This document shows positions 35,970-44,502 of a stretch of DNA of 64,000 nucleotides, piece by piece. Each line of letters opens with the position of its first letter. The stretch's first letter is position 1. A program made the translations under genes and the position numbers. The DNA is from Bradyrhizobium sp. AZCC 2262 (lineage in GTDB: Bacteria > Pseudomonadota > Alphaproteobacteria > Rhizobiales > Xanthobacteraceae): the NCBI RefSeq assembly GCF_036924535.1, contig NZ_JAZHRT010000001.1, forward strand, positions 4,960,001-5,024,000. Direction: 5' to 3'. Under the pieces are notes generated by a model that searched no databases, had not been told where the DNA came from, and saw nothing but the letters and a program-made list of their open reading frames with translations.

Positions 35970-36289
35970 TGGCATCCGCCCTGATCAACGTTCCAGCGAA
36001 AGCCAAGCGCGGCGACATTATCGAGATCAAGACGCTGATGTCGCACATCATGGAAACCGGCTATCGCCATATGGCGTCAGGCGAAGTCGTTCCGCGCGAC
36101 ATCATCACGAGCTTTATGTGCCGATTCAACGGGAACGAGATTTTCCGCGCCGACCTGTTTCCGGCGATCGCCGCCAATCCCTTCATCACCTTCTTCACCA
36201 CCGCAACCGAGAGCGGCAAGTTCGAGTTCGAATGGATCGGTGACCAGGGATTTTCCGAGACCGCGTCGGCTTCGATATCGGTCGAATGA
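35969..36289 (+). CDS. soxZ: SoxZ-like sulfur carrier partner
   Basis: 106 residues, typical SoxZ length, without a signal peptide (it would be exported with SoxY through Tat). Markers are INVPAKAKRGDIIEIKTLMSHIMETGYR and PRDIITSFMCRFNGNEIFRADL, ending in the Ig-like strand FEFEWIGDQGFSETASASI. Start ATG overlaps the SoxY stop and its own stop overlaps the next ATG, indicating tight translational coupling of Y, Z and A. Confidence 0.88.
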   Translation: MASALINVPAKAKRGDIIEIKTLMSHIMETGYRHMASGEVVPRDIITSFMCRFNGNEIFRADLFPAIAANPFITFFTTATESGKFEFEWIGDQGFSETASASISVE

Positions 36290-37059
36290 GATTTTCCGGC
36301 GCCATAGCCGTTGCGCTGCTGATCGCGGGCACCGCCTTCGCCGCCGAAATCCCGCAAGCCGAACGCCGGTCCGGCTACGACTTCATGAAGCCGGACACCA
36401 GGGCAATGCAGGACGAGGATACCGCCAATCCCGGCATGCTCTGGGCGCTCGACGGCGAGGCGCTTTGGAAGCGAAAGCTGGGTGCCGCCAGCATGGCCTG
36501 CGCCGATTGCCACGACGATGCCCGCACCAGCATGAAGGGCGTGGCGGCCCGTTACCCTGCTTTCGGTATGGCGCTTGGCCGTCCCGTCGATCTGGAGCAG
36601 CGCATCAATCTTTGCCGCAGCAACCACCAGCAGGCGACGCCGCTGCCTTTCGAGAGCCGCGAACTGCTGGCGCTTACGGCCTTTGTCGCACGCCAGTCGC
36701 AGGGCACCGCCATCGAAACCGGCGCCGACCCGCAACTCGCACCGTTCATTGCCAAGGGCCGCGAGCTCTACATGCAGCGGCAGGGACAGCTAAATCTCGG
36801 CTGCACCAATTGCCATGACGATAACTGGGACAAGCGGCTCGCCGGCTCCGCGATCACGCAGGGGCACCCGACCGGCTACCCGCTCTACCGGCTGGAATGG
36901 CAGTCGCTGGGATCGCTGCAGCGGCGCCTGCGCGCCTGCATGTCAGGCATCCGCGCGCAGGCCTATGATTACGGCGCGCCGGAACTGGTCGAACTCGAGC
37001 TGTATCTGATGTCGCGGGCGCGCGGCATGCCGATGGAAGCGCCGGCGGTCAGACCCTAG
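36286..37059 (+). CDS. soxA: SoxA-like dihaem cytochrome c
   Basis: 257 residues with a signal peptide ending at TAFAAEI. Two haem motifs are seen, C72-ADC-H and C173-TNC-H, as in two-haem SoxA, and the active-site Cys is at 218 in LRACMSGIRAQ, the residue that becomes the cysteine persulfide haem ligand. INLCRSNHQQATPL is also conserved. It joins SoxX to attach a sulfur substrate to SoxY. Last gene of the set; the catalytic hydrolase SoxB and SoxCD are absent from this locus. Confidence 0.88.
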   Translation: MRFSGAIAVALLIAGTAFAAEIPQAERRSGYDFMKPDTRAMQDEDTANPGMLWALDGEALWKRKLGAASMACADCHDDARTSMKGVAARYPAFGMALGRPVDLEQRINLCRSNHQQATPLPFESRELLALTAFVARQSQGTAIETGADPQLAPFIAKGRELYMQRQGQLNLGCTNCHDDNWDKRLAGSAITQGHPTGYPLYRLEWQSLGSLQRRLRACMSGIRAQAYDYGAPELVELELYLMSRARGMPMEAPAVRP

Positions 37060-37071
37060 CGTCGCAGATAC

Positions 37072-37845
37072 CTACCGCTCTGCGAAAGCCTTCTCGACCA
37101 CGAACTGGGCCGGCTCGCCGTGATTGCCCTCGACAAAACCCTTGCCGTTGAGCAGCGCACGCGTGTCGGTCACCAGCGCCGGGCTGCCGCAGATCATGAC
37201 GCGGTCATATGCAGCATCGAGCGAGGCCAGCCCGATATCGGCAAATAGCTTACCGGAGTTGATGAGGTCGGTGATGCGGCCGCGGTTGCGGAACGGGTCG
37301 CGCGTCACGGTCGGGTAATAGACCAGCTGGTTGCGGATGTATTCGCCGATCAGTTCGTCGTTCGGCAGTCTTTCAGTGATCATCTCGCCGTAGGCGAGTT
37401 CTTTCACGCGGCGGCAGCCGTGCAGCAGCACCACCTTCTCGAACCGCTCATAGGTCTCGGGATCCTTGATCACGGAAAGGAACGGGGCCAAGCCCGTGCC
37501 AGTGCCGATCAGATAGAGGTTGCGGCCGTCTTCGAGGTTGTCGATGACCAGCGTGCCGGTGGCCTTGCGGCTGACGATGATCTCGTCGCCCTGCTTCAAA
37601 TGCTGGAGCCGCGAGGTCAGCGGGCCGTCCGGCACCTTGATCGAGAAGAATTCGAGGCGGTCCTCGTAATTGGCGCTGGCGACCGAGTAGGCGCGCAGCA
37701 GCGGCTTCTCGCCGACCTTCAGGCCGATCATGGTGAACTCGCCGTTGCGGAAACGGAACGAGGGATCGCGCGTGGTGGTGAAGCTGAATAGCGTATCGGT
37801 CCAGTGATGGACGCTCAGAACGCTTTCCTGGTTGAAATTGCTCAT
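37072..37845 (-). CDS. fpr: Ferredoxin-NADP+ reductase (bacterial FPR type)
   Basis: 257 residues from ATG 37845, the standard FPR length. The FAD motif is RAYSVASANYED (RxYS) and the NADPH motif is GTGTGLAPFLSVIKD; the C-terminus is VVEKAFAER, as in alphaproteobacterial FPRs. It exchanges electrons between NADPH and ferredoxin or flavodoxin. It is divergent from the enamidase-like gene with a duplicated TCATTCGTATACGA operator between them, which suggests it supplies reduced ferredoxin to the 6-hydroxynicotinate reductase encoded at 55076-56557 (inference). Its 3' end is 12 bp from that of soxA. Confidence 0.9.
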   Translation of the reverse strand: MSNFNQESVLSVHHWTDTLFSFTTTRDPSFRFRNGEFTMIGLKVGEKPLLRAYSVASANYEDRLEFFSIKVPDGPLTSRLQHLKQGDEIIVSRKATGTLVIDNLEDGRNLYLIGTGTGLAPFLSVIKDPETYERFEKVVLLHGCRRVKELAYGEMITERLPNDELIGEYIRNQLVYYPTVTRDPFRNRGRITDLINSGKLFADIGLASLDAAYDRVMICGSPALVTDTRALLNGKGFVEGNHGEPAQFVVEKAFAER

Positions 37846-37886
37846 CGCACCGTTCCCTGACCTGCGCGCCGGATTGACCGGCTCAA

Positions 37887-37918
37887 TCATTCGTATACGA
37901 TCATTCGTATACGAATGA
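37887..37918. promoter_or_regulatory. Tandem GTATAC-type operator (nicotinate regulon candidate)
   Basis: TCATTCGTATACGA at 37887-37900 is immediately repeated as the perfect 18-bp palindrome TCATTCGTATACGAATGA at 37901-37918. It lies in the divergent interval of the ferredoxin reductase and enamidase-like genes. The core with flank recurs once more, at 56588-56602, before the 6-hydroxynicotinate reductase operon. Confidence 0.75.
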
Positions 37919-37990
37919 ATAATCCAGCTTGATCCGATCGTCAAGCCGGGCAGAATGTCCGGCGAAGGCATTGAACCAAAAGGAAAAACC

Positions 37991-39190
37991 ATGGCCCACG
38001 ATGCATCCCAGGCGACCGGCCCGAGCAAGCTGGTGATCCGCAATATCGGGCTGCTGCTGTCGGGGGCCCTGGAGAAGCCGATCCTGGACGGCGATACGAT
38101 CGTGGCCGAGAACGGCAAGATCACCGCCATCGGACGCTTCAAGGACGTCAACACCGAAGACGCCACCGCCGTGGTCGACGCCAACGGCACCACCGTCGCC
38201 CCGGGCCTGATCGACAGCCATGTCCATCCCGTCGCCGGCGACTGGACGCCGCGGCAGAACCAGATCAACTGGATCGACAGCTATCTCCACGGCGGCGTCA
38301 CCACCATGATCTCCGCGGGCGAGGTCCACATGCCGGGCCGTCCCCGCGACGTCGTCGGCCTGAAGGCAATGGCGATTTTTGCGCAGCGCGCGTTCTGGAC
38401 GCTGCGCCCGGGCGGCGTGAAGGTTCACGCCGGCGCGCCAGTCATCGAATGCGAGATGGTCGAAGACGACTTCAAGGAATTGGCCGCGGCCGGCGTCAAG
38501 CTGCTCGGCGAAGTGGGTCTGGGCGGCGTCAAGGACGGCCCGACCGCACGCAAGATGGTGGGCTGGGCGCGCAAATACGGCATTCAGAGCACAATCCACA
38601 CCGGCGGTCCCTCGATCCCGGGCTCCGGTCTGATCGACAAGGACGTGGTGCTGGAGGCCGACACCGACGTGGTCGGCCATATCAATGGCGGCCACACAGC
38701 CCTGCCCGACGACCAGATCCGCTGTATTTGCGAGGGCTGCAAGCGCGGGCTGGAGCTGGTTCACAACGGCAACGAACGCTCGGCGCTGTTCACGCTGCGT
38801 ACCGCGCGCGAGATGGGCGACCTGCATCGCGTCATCCTCGGCACGGATGCACCAGCCGGCTCCGGCGTGCAGCCGCTCGGCATTTTGCGCATGGTCTCGA
38901 TGTTGTCCTCGCTCGGCGACCTGCCCGCCGAACTCGCCTTCTGCCTCGCGACCGGCAACACCGCCCGCATGCGCGAACTCGATTGCGGCATCATCGAAGT
39001 CGGCCGCTCCGCCGATTTCGTGCTGATGGACAAGGCGCAGCATTCACCGGGCAAAAACATCCTGGAGAGCGTGCAGCTCGGCGACCTCCCCGGCATCGGC
39101 ATGACCATCATCGACGGCATCGTCCGCACCCAGCGCAGCCGCAATACCCCGCCGGCCGGGAAGGTGCCGGAGATCATCATCGGGCAGTGA
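37991..39190 (+). CDS. Enamidase-like amidohydrolase (nicotinate pathway)
   Basis: 399 residues from ATG 37991. An amidohydrolase-fold metal enzyme: APGLIDSHVHPVAGDW holds the first metal His pair, STIHTGGPS and GHINGGHTA hold further ligands and ILGTDAPAGSG the catalytic Asp. It resembles enamidase of reductive nicotinate fermentation (EC 3.5.2.18), which opens 6-oxo-1,4,5,6-tetrahydronicotinate to 2-formylglutarate and ammonia. No signal peptide, so cytosolic. The shared operator with the 6-hydroxynicotinate reductase operon supports this role. Confidence 0.75.
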   Translation: MAHDASQATGPSKLVIRNIGLLLSGALEKPILDGDTIVAENGKITAIGRFKDVNTEDATAVVDANGTTVAPGLIDSHVHPVAGDWTPRQNQINWIDSYLHGGVTTMISAGEVHMPGRPRDVVGLKAMAIFAQRAFWTLRPGGVKVHAGAPVIECEMVEDDFKELAAAGVKLLGEVGLGGVKDGPTARKMVGWARKYGIQSTIHTGGPSIPGSGLIDKDVVLEADTDVVGHINGGHTALPDDQIRCICEGCKRGLELVHNGNERSALFTLRTAREMGDLHRVILGTDAPAGSGVQPLGILRMVSMLSSLGDLPAELAFCLATGNTARMRELDCGIIEVGRSADFVLMDKAQHSPGKNILESVQLGDLPGIGMTIIDGIVRTQRSRNTPPAGKVPEIIIGQ

Positions 39191-39606
39191 GCCTGCCGAA
39201 TTGACTCAAATGTCGCCGGGACACGGCTGACAAACCTACGATCGTCCCCTGAAAGCGGTGAACGAATTGCCAGCCGGCCCCGACAAAAGCGGGCTGCCCT
39301 GGTGGCGGCCTATTTTGCTTAAGTCATCAAGGAAGGCGTGAAGAATTCCCGGCAGATTTTCGGCGGATGCTTGGCCTGACTCGTTTGCCGGTATTCAGGG
39401 CTGAAGCTCATATCCAGAACCTATGATCTGGATCACACTCATTCTCATGTTCTCGTGTTCTTATTGACCTATTGCCCCTACCAGCCGCCGTGGAACCCAA
39501 ACATGGCTGCTTTGCGGCGAACAGCCAGCATGGTACGCTTTGGATGCTGGAAAGATTGTTTGCCAAACGCTGTAATTGCAACAGCTCAAGGACACCAATC
39601 TGAGCG
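39191..39606. other. Intergenic region, no gene recognised
   Basis: 416 bp between the enamidase-like and cyclase-fusion genes. A weak GC hairpin (CAGCC... GGGCTG) near 39270-39295 could end the enamidase transcript. Nothing else recognisable was found; the rest presumably holds the promoter of the next gene. Confidence 0.4.
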
Positions 39607-41217
39607 ATGGCCGAGATTCGCGATTTCAAAAAGGGCCGAGTTGGCGCGCCACCGCGCGACCCAATGCCACGCCGCCTTGCGGCCATCGTAGCAGGCGATA
39701 TCGCCGGTTACAGCCGCCTGATGCAGATCGACGAAGAAGGCACGCACAACCGTGTCAAGCGCATCGAGCGCGATCTTATCGAACCCAGCATCGTGGAACA
39801 TCACGGCAAGCTTGTTAAAACCACCGGCGACGGGTTCATTGCGATTTTCGATAGTCCTGTCGAGGCTGTTCGCTGCAGCATCGTGATTCAGCAAAATCTG
39901 GTGGGACGCAACACGTCACTGCCGAAGCATCACTGGATCGAGTATCGAATTGGCGTCAACCTCGGCGATGTCATCATCGAAACCGACGACGTCTACGGCG
40001 ATGGCGTCAATATTGCCACGCGGCTTGAAGGCATCGCCCGGCCCGGCGAAGTCTATATCTCCGGCGGGATCTACGAACAGATAAAGCATAAGCTGGTTTG
40101 CGGATATGAATCGCTCGGTGATCGCCATGTCAAGAACATCACCGACCCGGTGCGGGTCTATCGGGTGCTTTCCGATCCGGCTGCGCTCCTGCAAAACCGG
40201 AAGCGGCGCGAAGGCATTCTGGCCTCCTTGCTGATCCTTGCGCTGCTGCTCATTGCGGGCGGCGTTCTCTGGTACACGTTCTCGCCAACCGGCAAGCTGC
40301 CAAATCTGGTTTCGGTTCCCGTTTCACCTCCGGCTGAAGTGCAGAATGCGCCCGCCGCAAAACGACCAGCGCCGCCCGCTCAGCCTGCGCCGCCGACCGC
40401 GGCCCCAACTCAGCAGCAGGCGACACCTCAGCCTGCCCCCTCTCCGGCACCCAAACTTGCCCCCTCTCCGGCACCCCAACAGGCCGCGCCCCTACCGCCG
40501 CCCGCCTCTCCCTCTCCCGCCACGCAGGCAGCCGCGTCGGTTCGAGAACCTGAGATGATCTCGCTTCGGGGTGGCAGCTTCACGATGGGCAGCAATGAAG
40601 ATGTTTCGGAAAAGCCGGTCCGTCAGGTAACGGTCAAGCCGTTTGCGATGGGGAAATTTCCGGTCTCCGTGCGGGAATGGAACGCATGCGCGGCCGCAAA
40701 GGCCTGCGGATTTACCGCCACCGGAAAGGACGATGCGCCCATTGCAAACGTCAGCTGGAGCGACGCAAGGCAATATGTCGCGTGGCTCGCGGAAACCACC
40801 CGCAAGCCGTATCGACTGCCGAGCGAAGCTGAATGGGAATATGCAGCGCGCGGCGGCACGCAAACCAAATTCTGGTGGGGCGATCAGTTTCAGCAAGGCA
40901 TGGTCAACTGCAGGAACTGCAGTGACATTCCAGCCAACGATCAGCCGGTCAAGGTCGGCAGCCTGAAGCCAAATCCCTTTGGGCTTTTCGATATGGGCGG
41001 CGGCGTCGATCAATGGGTCGAGGATTGCTGGCATAAAAACTATCAGGGCGCTCCCACGGACGGATCAGCGTGGGTGGAGAACGAATGCTCCTCGCACGTC
41101 ATCCGTTCCGGTTCCTGGCGGAACGACTCGAGCTATGCCCGGGCATCAAACCGCGGCAGCTATGACACCAACGTGCGATATCCCACGCACGGGTTCCGCG
41201 TCGCACTTTCCCCCTAG
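39607..41217 (+). CDS. Class III cyclase domain fused to FGE/sulfatase-modifying-like domain
   Basis: 536 residues in four parts. Residues about 20-185 are a class III nucleotide cyclase domain: metal Asp in AGDIAGYSRLM and in TTGDGFIAIFDS, and the transition-state Asn/Arg in VNIATRLEG. Residues about 205-225 are one membrane helix (ASLLILALLLIAGGVLWYTF), then a Pro/Ala/Gln-rich linker (about 235-310) with a short internal repeat (APSPAP). Residues about 315-536 are a formylglycine-generating-enzyme-like domain (ISLRGGSFTMGSNED, YRLPSEAEWEYAARGG, VIRSGSWRN, GFRVAL). The paired catalytic Cys of true FGE are missing (YARASNRGSYD), so the outer domain is probably a binding module facing the periplasm that tunes cAMP synthesis. 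Confidence 0.82.
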   Translation: MAEIRDFKKGRVGAPPRDPMPRRLAAIVAGDIAGYSRLMQIDEEGTHNRVKRIERDLIEPSIVEHHGKLVKTTGDGFIAIFDSPVEAVRCSIVIQQNLVGRNTSLPKHHWIEYRIGVNLGDVIIETDDVYGDGVNIATRLEGIARPGEVYISGGIYEQIKHKLVCGYESLGDRHVKNITDPVRVYRVLSDPAALLQNRKRREGILASLLILALLLIAGGVLWYTFSPTGKLPNLVSVPVSPPAEVQNAPAAKRPAPPAQPAPPTAAPTQQQATPQPAPSPAPKLAPSPAPQQAAPLPPPASPSPATQAAASVREPEMISLRGGSFTMGSNEDVSEKPVRQVTVKPFAMGKFPVSVREWNACAAAKACGFTATGKDDAPIANVSWSDARQYVAWLAETTRKPYRLPSEAEWEYAARGGTQTKFWWGDQFQQGMVNCRNCSDIPANDQPVKVGSLKPNPFGLFDMGGGVDQWVEDCWHKNYQGAPTDGSAWVENECSSHVIRSGSWRNDSSYARASNRGSYDTNVRYPTHGFRVALSP

Positions 41218-41238
41218 GGAGCGTTGAAGAGGACGGTC

Positions 41239-41664
41239 ATGAAATACATGCGGCGCATCGTTCTTGCAGCAGCGCTCACTTGCTTGCCATTCGCGGCATT
41301 CGCCCAAGGCAAGCCTGCACACAAGGATGCTCTTCTCTATTTCGTGTGGCCGCAGAACGGAACCACCATTAAAGGCGGATTCTGGTGCCGCTTTGGTCTG
41401 CGCAACATGGGCATAACGCACGCGGGCGACAACTACTCAAACAGCGGCCATCATCACCTTCTGATCGACGTCAATGAGCCGCTCAATCCCAATGAGCCGA
41501 TCCCGCAAGACAAGTCACATCTTCATTTCGGGGCGGGTCAGACCGAAGCGCGGATCGAACTTCCACCCGGCAAGCACACGCTTCAACTCGTGCTGGGGGA
41601 TGCCGACCACTTTCCGTTCAATCCCCCGGTGGTCTCGCAGAAAATTACCGTGACGATCAAATAG
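41239..41664 (+). CDS. Secreted DUF4399 protein
   Basis: 141 residues from ATG 41239 (GAGGA 5 bases upstream); a TTG at 41224 and an ATG at 41248 are alternatives. The signal peptide is RRIVLAAALTCLPFAAFAQG. The rest is a DUF4399 domain: VWPQNGTTIKGGFWCRFGLRNMGI, the His-rich NSGHHHLLIDV, and LPPGKHTLQLVLGDADHFPF. The family looks like a small periplasmic beta-sandwich with a possible metal site. It follows the cyclase-fusion gene by 21 bp, so it may be co-transcribed; function unknown. Confidence 0.75.
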   Translation: MKYMRRIVLAAALTCLPFAAFAQGKPAHKDALLYFVWPQNGTTIKGGFWCRFGLRNMGITHAGDNYSNSGHHHLLIDVNEPLNPNEPIPQDKSHLHFGAGQTEARIELPPGKHTLQLVLGDADHFPFNPPVVSQKITVTIK

Positions 41665-41680
41665 AACTGCTGGCCTCGAA

Positions 41681-42538
41681 TTACCTGTTCTGCGTGATCG
41701 GCTGATTGGTGGTCCAGTCGAAGGTACCTTGGTCGCGTTCGTCGACCGCGTGCTTCCAGCCCATTTTCTCGGACCGCCGCTTGAAGTTCAGCCCCTCGGG
41801 AGAATGCCGGGTGATGCCGTCGAACACGGTTGCGATCATCTGCGTGCCCATCAGGCCCATATTGTAAAGCGCCTGGTTGACCATCAGCTTCTGCATCATG
41901 AGCTGGTTCTGCGGCACGGTAGCCATCCGGTGCGCGAGCGCGTCCACCTCATCGTCGAGCCTGTCGGCCGGAACGGCCTTCAGCACGAGGCCGAGCGCCG
42001 CCGCCTCGATGCCCGTGATCTTGTCGCCGGTGAACAGCATGCGCTTGGCCTTCTCGGCGCCGAGCCGATAGACCCACATGGCGGTGGTCGGACAGCCCCA
42101 GACCCGAACCGGCGGATAACCGATGCGCGCATCTTCCGCCATCACGATCATGTCGGAGCACAGCGCGATATCGGAGCCGCCGGCCACCGCAAACCCGTGC
42201 ACCTTGCAGATCACCGGGCGCTTCGAGCGGAACAGGCTCATGAACTTGTTGGTATTGTCGGACATCGCCGCGTAATCCTTCATCGGATCCCACGGCATTT
42301 CCTGCGTATAGCGGTTGGCGCTGTCGCCGGAGGCATAGGCGGTCAGGTCGTATCCGGCGCAGAAGGCTCGGCCCGCCCCCGCAAGCACGATCACATGCGC
42401 GTCCGGATCGTTGTCGGCGCGGGCAACTGCGTCGGCGAGCGCATCCGGCAACTCGTCGTCGATCGCATTCATGACTTCGGGCCGGTTCAGCGTAATGCGC
42501 GCGATGCGGCCATCACGCTCGTAGAGGACTTTGGCCAT
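41681..42538 (-). CDS. Crotonase-family protein (enoyl-CoA hydratase-like)
   Basis: 285 residues with the crotonase fold: oxyanion-hole strands GAGRAFCAGYDL and GFAVAGGSDIALCSD, which bind the acyl-CoA thioester. The two catalytic Glu of enoyl-CoA hydratase are not seen at the expected places (GGSDIAL instead of GGCELA; RIGYPPVRVWGCP instead of the PE motif), so hydration is doubtful and another crotonase reaction is possible. It is last in a likely TetR-crotonase-crotonase operon, 23 bp after the previous gene. Confidence 0.83.
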   Translation of the reverse strand: MAKVLYERDGRIARITLNRPEVMNAIDDELPDALADAVARADNDPDAHVIVLAGAGRAFCAGYDLTAYASGDSANRYTQEMPWDPMKDYAAMSDNTNKFMSLFRSKRPVICKVHGFAVAGGSDIALCSDMIVMAEDARIGYPPVRVWGCPTTAMWVYRLGAEKAKRMLFTGDKITGIEAAALGLVLKAVPADRLDDEVDALAHRMATVPQNQLMMQKLMVNQALYNMGLMGTQMIATVFDGITRHSPEGLNFKRRSEKMGWKHAVDERDQGTFDWTTNQPITQNR

Positions 42539-42561
42539 GTGCGGCTCCCCTCGAAAATGGA

Positions 42562-43374
42562 TCAGATTTTCGCGAAGTCGCCGTGGCGGCCCTTGCCGCC
42601 GGCAAAGCGCGCAGCCCCGTCGGCGCCTTCCTTGAAGACGGCCTCAACGCCGTTGGTCCATTCCTGCCGCAAGGCTTCGCGAACCGGCAGGCCATAGGTT
42701 TCCACCACCGAGCGGCGATCGGCCCGCACGGCGGCTTGCGGAAACCGCGCGATCTCGCGCGCCATCGCTTCGGCCGCGGCGCGGGCGCCACCGCTCTCGA
42801 CAACCTGCTCGCACATGCCGATGCGCAGCGCTTCATCCGCCGGGACCTTGCGTCCGGTCAAAATGATTTCCATTGCCCGTCCCTGCCCGACCAGACGCGC
42901 CAGTCGCACGGTGCCGCCATCGATCAGCGGAACACCCCAACGCCGGCAATAGACGCCGAAATAGGCACTATCGGCCATCACGCGGATATCGCACCACAGA
43001 GCAAGCTCCATGCCGCCGGCGACTGCCGGCCCCTCCACCGCGGCGATCACCGGCTTCGACAATTCGAGGCGCGTCGGCCCAAGCGGACCGCGCGGCGCAG
43101 GGTTTGCGCCGGTCGGGAAGGCCAGACCATCGACGACGTGGCGCTGGAAGGCATCGCGATCAGAGAGCGTGCTGGCGAATTTGAGATCCCAGCCGGCGCA
43201 GAACGCGCCACCCTCGCCCCACAGCACCGCGACGCTTGCGGAATCGTCGGCGTCGAATTCTCTGAAGGCTTGCACCAGCGCGTCCGCGCTGTCGGGGTCC
43301 ATCGCGTTGCGCGCTTCCGCAAACCGGCTGTGGACGACGGTCCACACCGCACCCTGCTTTTCGATCCGGACCAT
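42562..43374 (-). CDS. Enoyl-CoA hydratase/isomerase family protein
   Basis: 270 residues, crotonase fold. Oxyanion-hole segments are GEGGAFCAGWDLKFAS and GPAVAGGMELALWCD, where the first catalytic Glu (GGMELA) is kept; the second position reads YCRRWGVPLIDGG. It acts on an acyl-CoA in the cytosol, most likely hydration or isomerisation. It is 13 bp downstream of the TetR gene and upstream of another crotonase gene, so regulator and enzymes appear to form one transcription unit. Confidence 0.85.
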   Translation of the reverse strand: MVRIEKQGAVWTVVHSRFAEARNAMDPDSADALVQAFREFDADDSASVAVLWGEGGAFCAGWDLKFASTLSDRDAFQRHVVDGLAFPTGANPAPRGPLGPTRLELSKPVIAAVEGPAVAGGMELALWCDIRVMADSAYFGVYCRRWGVPLIDGGTVRLARLVGQGRAMEIILTGRKVPADEALRIGMCEQVVESGGARAAAEAMAREIARFPQAAVRADRRSVVETYGLPVREALRQEWTNGVEAVFKEGADGAARFAGGKGRHGDFAKI

Positions 43375-43387
43375 TTCGCTTACTCCC

Positions 43388-44050
43388 CTACTGTTTTGAT
43401 TTGCGTGCGGCCTTCACGTTCTTCGACACCGTCGGGGCAAGGCATTGCGCCAGCATCATGCGAAGCAACGTCTGCGCACCGGTTTGCAGAAAATCCAGCC
43501 GGCCCGCGATCTGCAGCACGAGGGCCCCGATCATCTGGCTGGTGAGCAGCGCCACCCACGGCCGAACCTCTGAAGGCTTGAGGCCGCGCACCTCGGTCAG
43601 CGGCAAGGCGATGCGTTCCAGCACCTTCCATAGCGCCTGGTTGAGTTCTTCATCCGACGGTTTGCCGACGCCGAGCCGCTTGAGGCCGCGGAACGCATAG
43701 AGGCCCAGATTTATCTCGAACCGGTGTTCGAGGTAGTAGTTCAGGAAGGCCCCGCAGGCCGCCTCGACCTGCGCCTCCGGATTCCGCGCGGCAGCCACAG
43801 CCTCGGCAACGTAGGTATCGAGCGCCGCCAGTGACTGCTTCAGCAGTTCGGCATAGATCGCCTCCTTGCTGTCGAACAGCGGATAGATCGCGCCCGTGGT
43901 GCAGCCCGCGCGAACCGCGATGCCGCGCATGGTGGCGCCTTCCAGCCCCTGTTCGGCGAATTCATCGCGCGCGGCGCGCAGGAGAAGCTCGCGCTTCGCG
44001 CCCTTCACGACGTCCGACCAGTCCTTGGTAACGGTTGCGGGCTTGCTCAT
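43388..44050 (-). CDS. TetR-family transcriptional regulator
   Basis: 220 residues. N-terminal helix-turn-helix KRELLLRAARDEFAEQGLEGATMRGIAVRAGCTTGAIYPLFDSKEAIYAE (in parts) is canonical; the C-terminal ligand domain is unassigned but may bind an acyl-CoA, as in other regulators beside crotonases. A palindrome of the form ATGATAAC-GAT-GTTATCAT overlaps its start codon, pointing to autoregulation of the three-gene operon. Confidence 0.85.
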   Translation of the reverse strand: MSKPATVTKDWSDVVKGAKRELLLRAARDEFAEQGLEGATMRGIAVRAGCTTGAIYPLFDSKEAIYAELLKQSLAALDTYVAEAVAAARNPEAQVEAACGAFLNYYLEHRFEINLGLYAFRGLKRLGVGKPSDEELNQALWKVLERIALPLTEVRGLKPSEVRPWVALLTSQMIGALVLQIAGRLDFLQTGAQTLLRMMLAQCLAPTVSKNVKAARKSKQ

Positions 44051-44067
44051 GATAACGATGTTATCAT
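44049..44067. promoter_or_regulatory. Candidate TetR operator
   Basis: ATGATAACGATGTTATCAT is a perfect inverted repeat with 8-base arms and a 3-base centre, overlapping the TetR start codon (44048-44050). A related half-site, AGTAACGATGAT, follows at about 44089-44100. Confidence 0.6.
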
Positions 44068-44502
44068 TTAATTTGTGTTGAAGTCAATAGTAACGATGAT
44101 TTTACCGCAGGCGACGATCGACCGATCACGCAAACGCGCGGCGCAAACACAGGGTCGATAGCGCCGAGGCCCTGCTCTCGCGCTTCCTCGTGCCGCTCGC
44201 AACGTCCTGGACTGCAAGCCCACGCCGTCGCTGCTTGCGCAATTGCCCGAATGCTACAGCGGTAACGGTTATTTCGAGGAAGGCTTGCTGGCCGCTCCCG
44301 CGAAGCGCTGCACGATGCGACACTGCGACCGGACTGGTAGCACCATCGTTATTTTCGCTGATCGCATTGCGGTGTATGGTCGGCGAGCAAACCCCGGCTG
44401 GCGGCACTCTCAAAAGAGGAACTCAACGCGCCGGTTAATTTCTTGCTGCTGCATGCCGCTGAGCCGTGTTGCTGTACATCGAGGCAAACAGGGAGCAGTA
44501 CG
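44068..44502. other. Intergenic region, no gene recognised
   Basis: About 435 bp between the TetR gene and the methanethiol-oxidase-like gene. Short frames such as one starting near 44243 have no recognisable domain. Nothing beyond the second half-site near 44090 was identified. Confidence 0.4.

Noticed and set aside
36286..36818. SoxA read as a fragment because soxB is missing
   Set aside because: The gene is full length with both haem motifs and the active Cys; the absence of soxB is a property of the locus, not a truncation.
40438..40482. Short direct repeat in the proline-rich region, considered as a CRISPR or minisatellite
   Set aside because: Only two copies, in frame, encoding PSPAP repeats of the protein linker.
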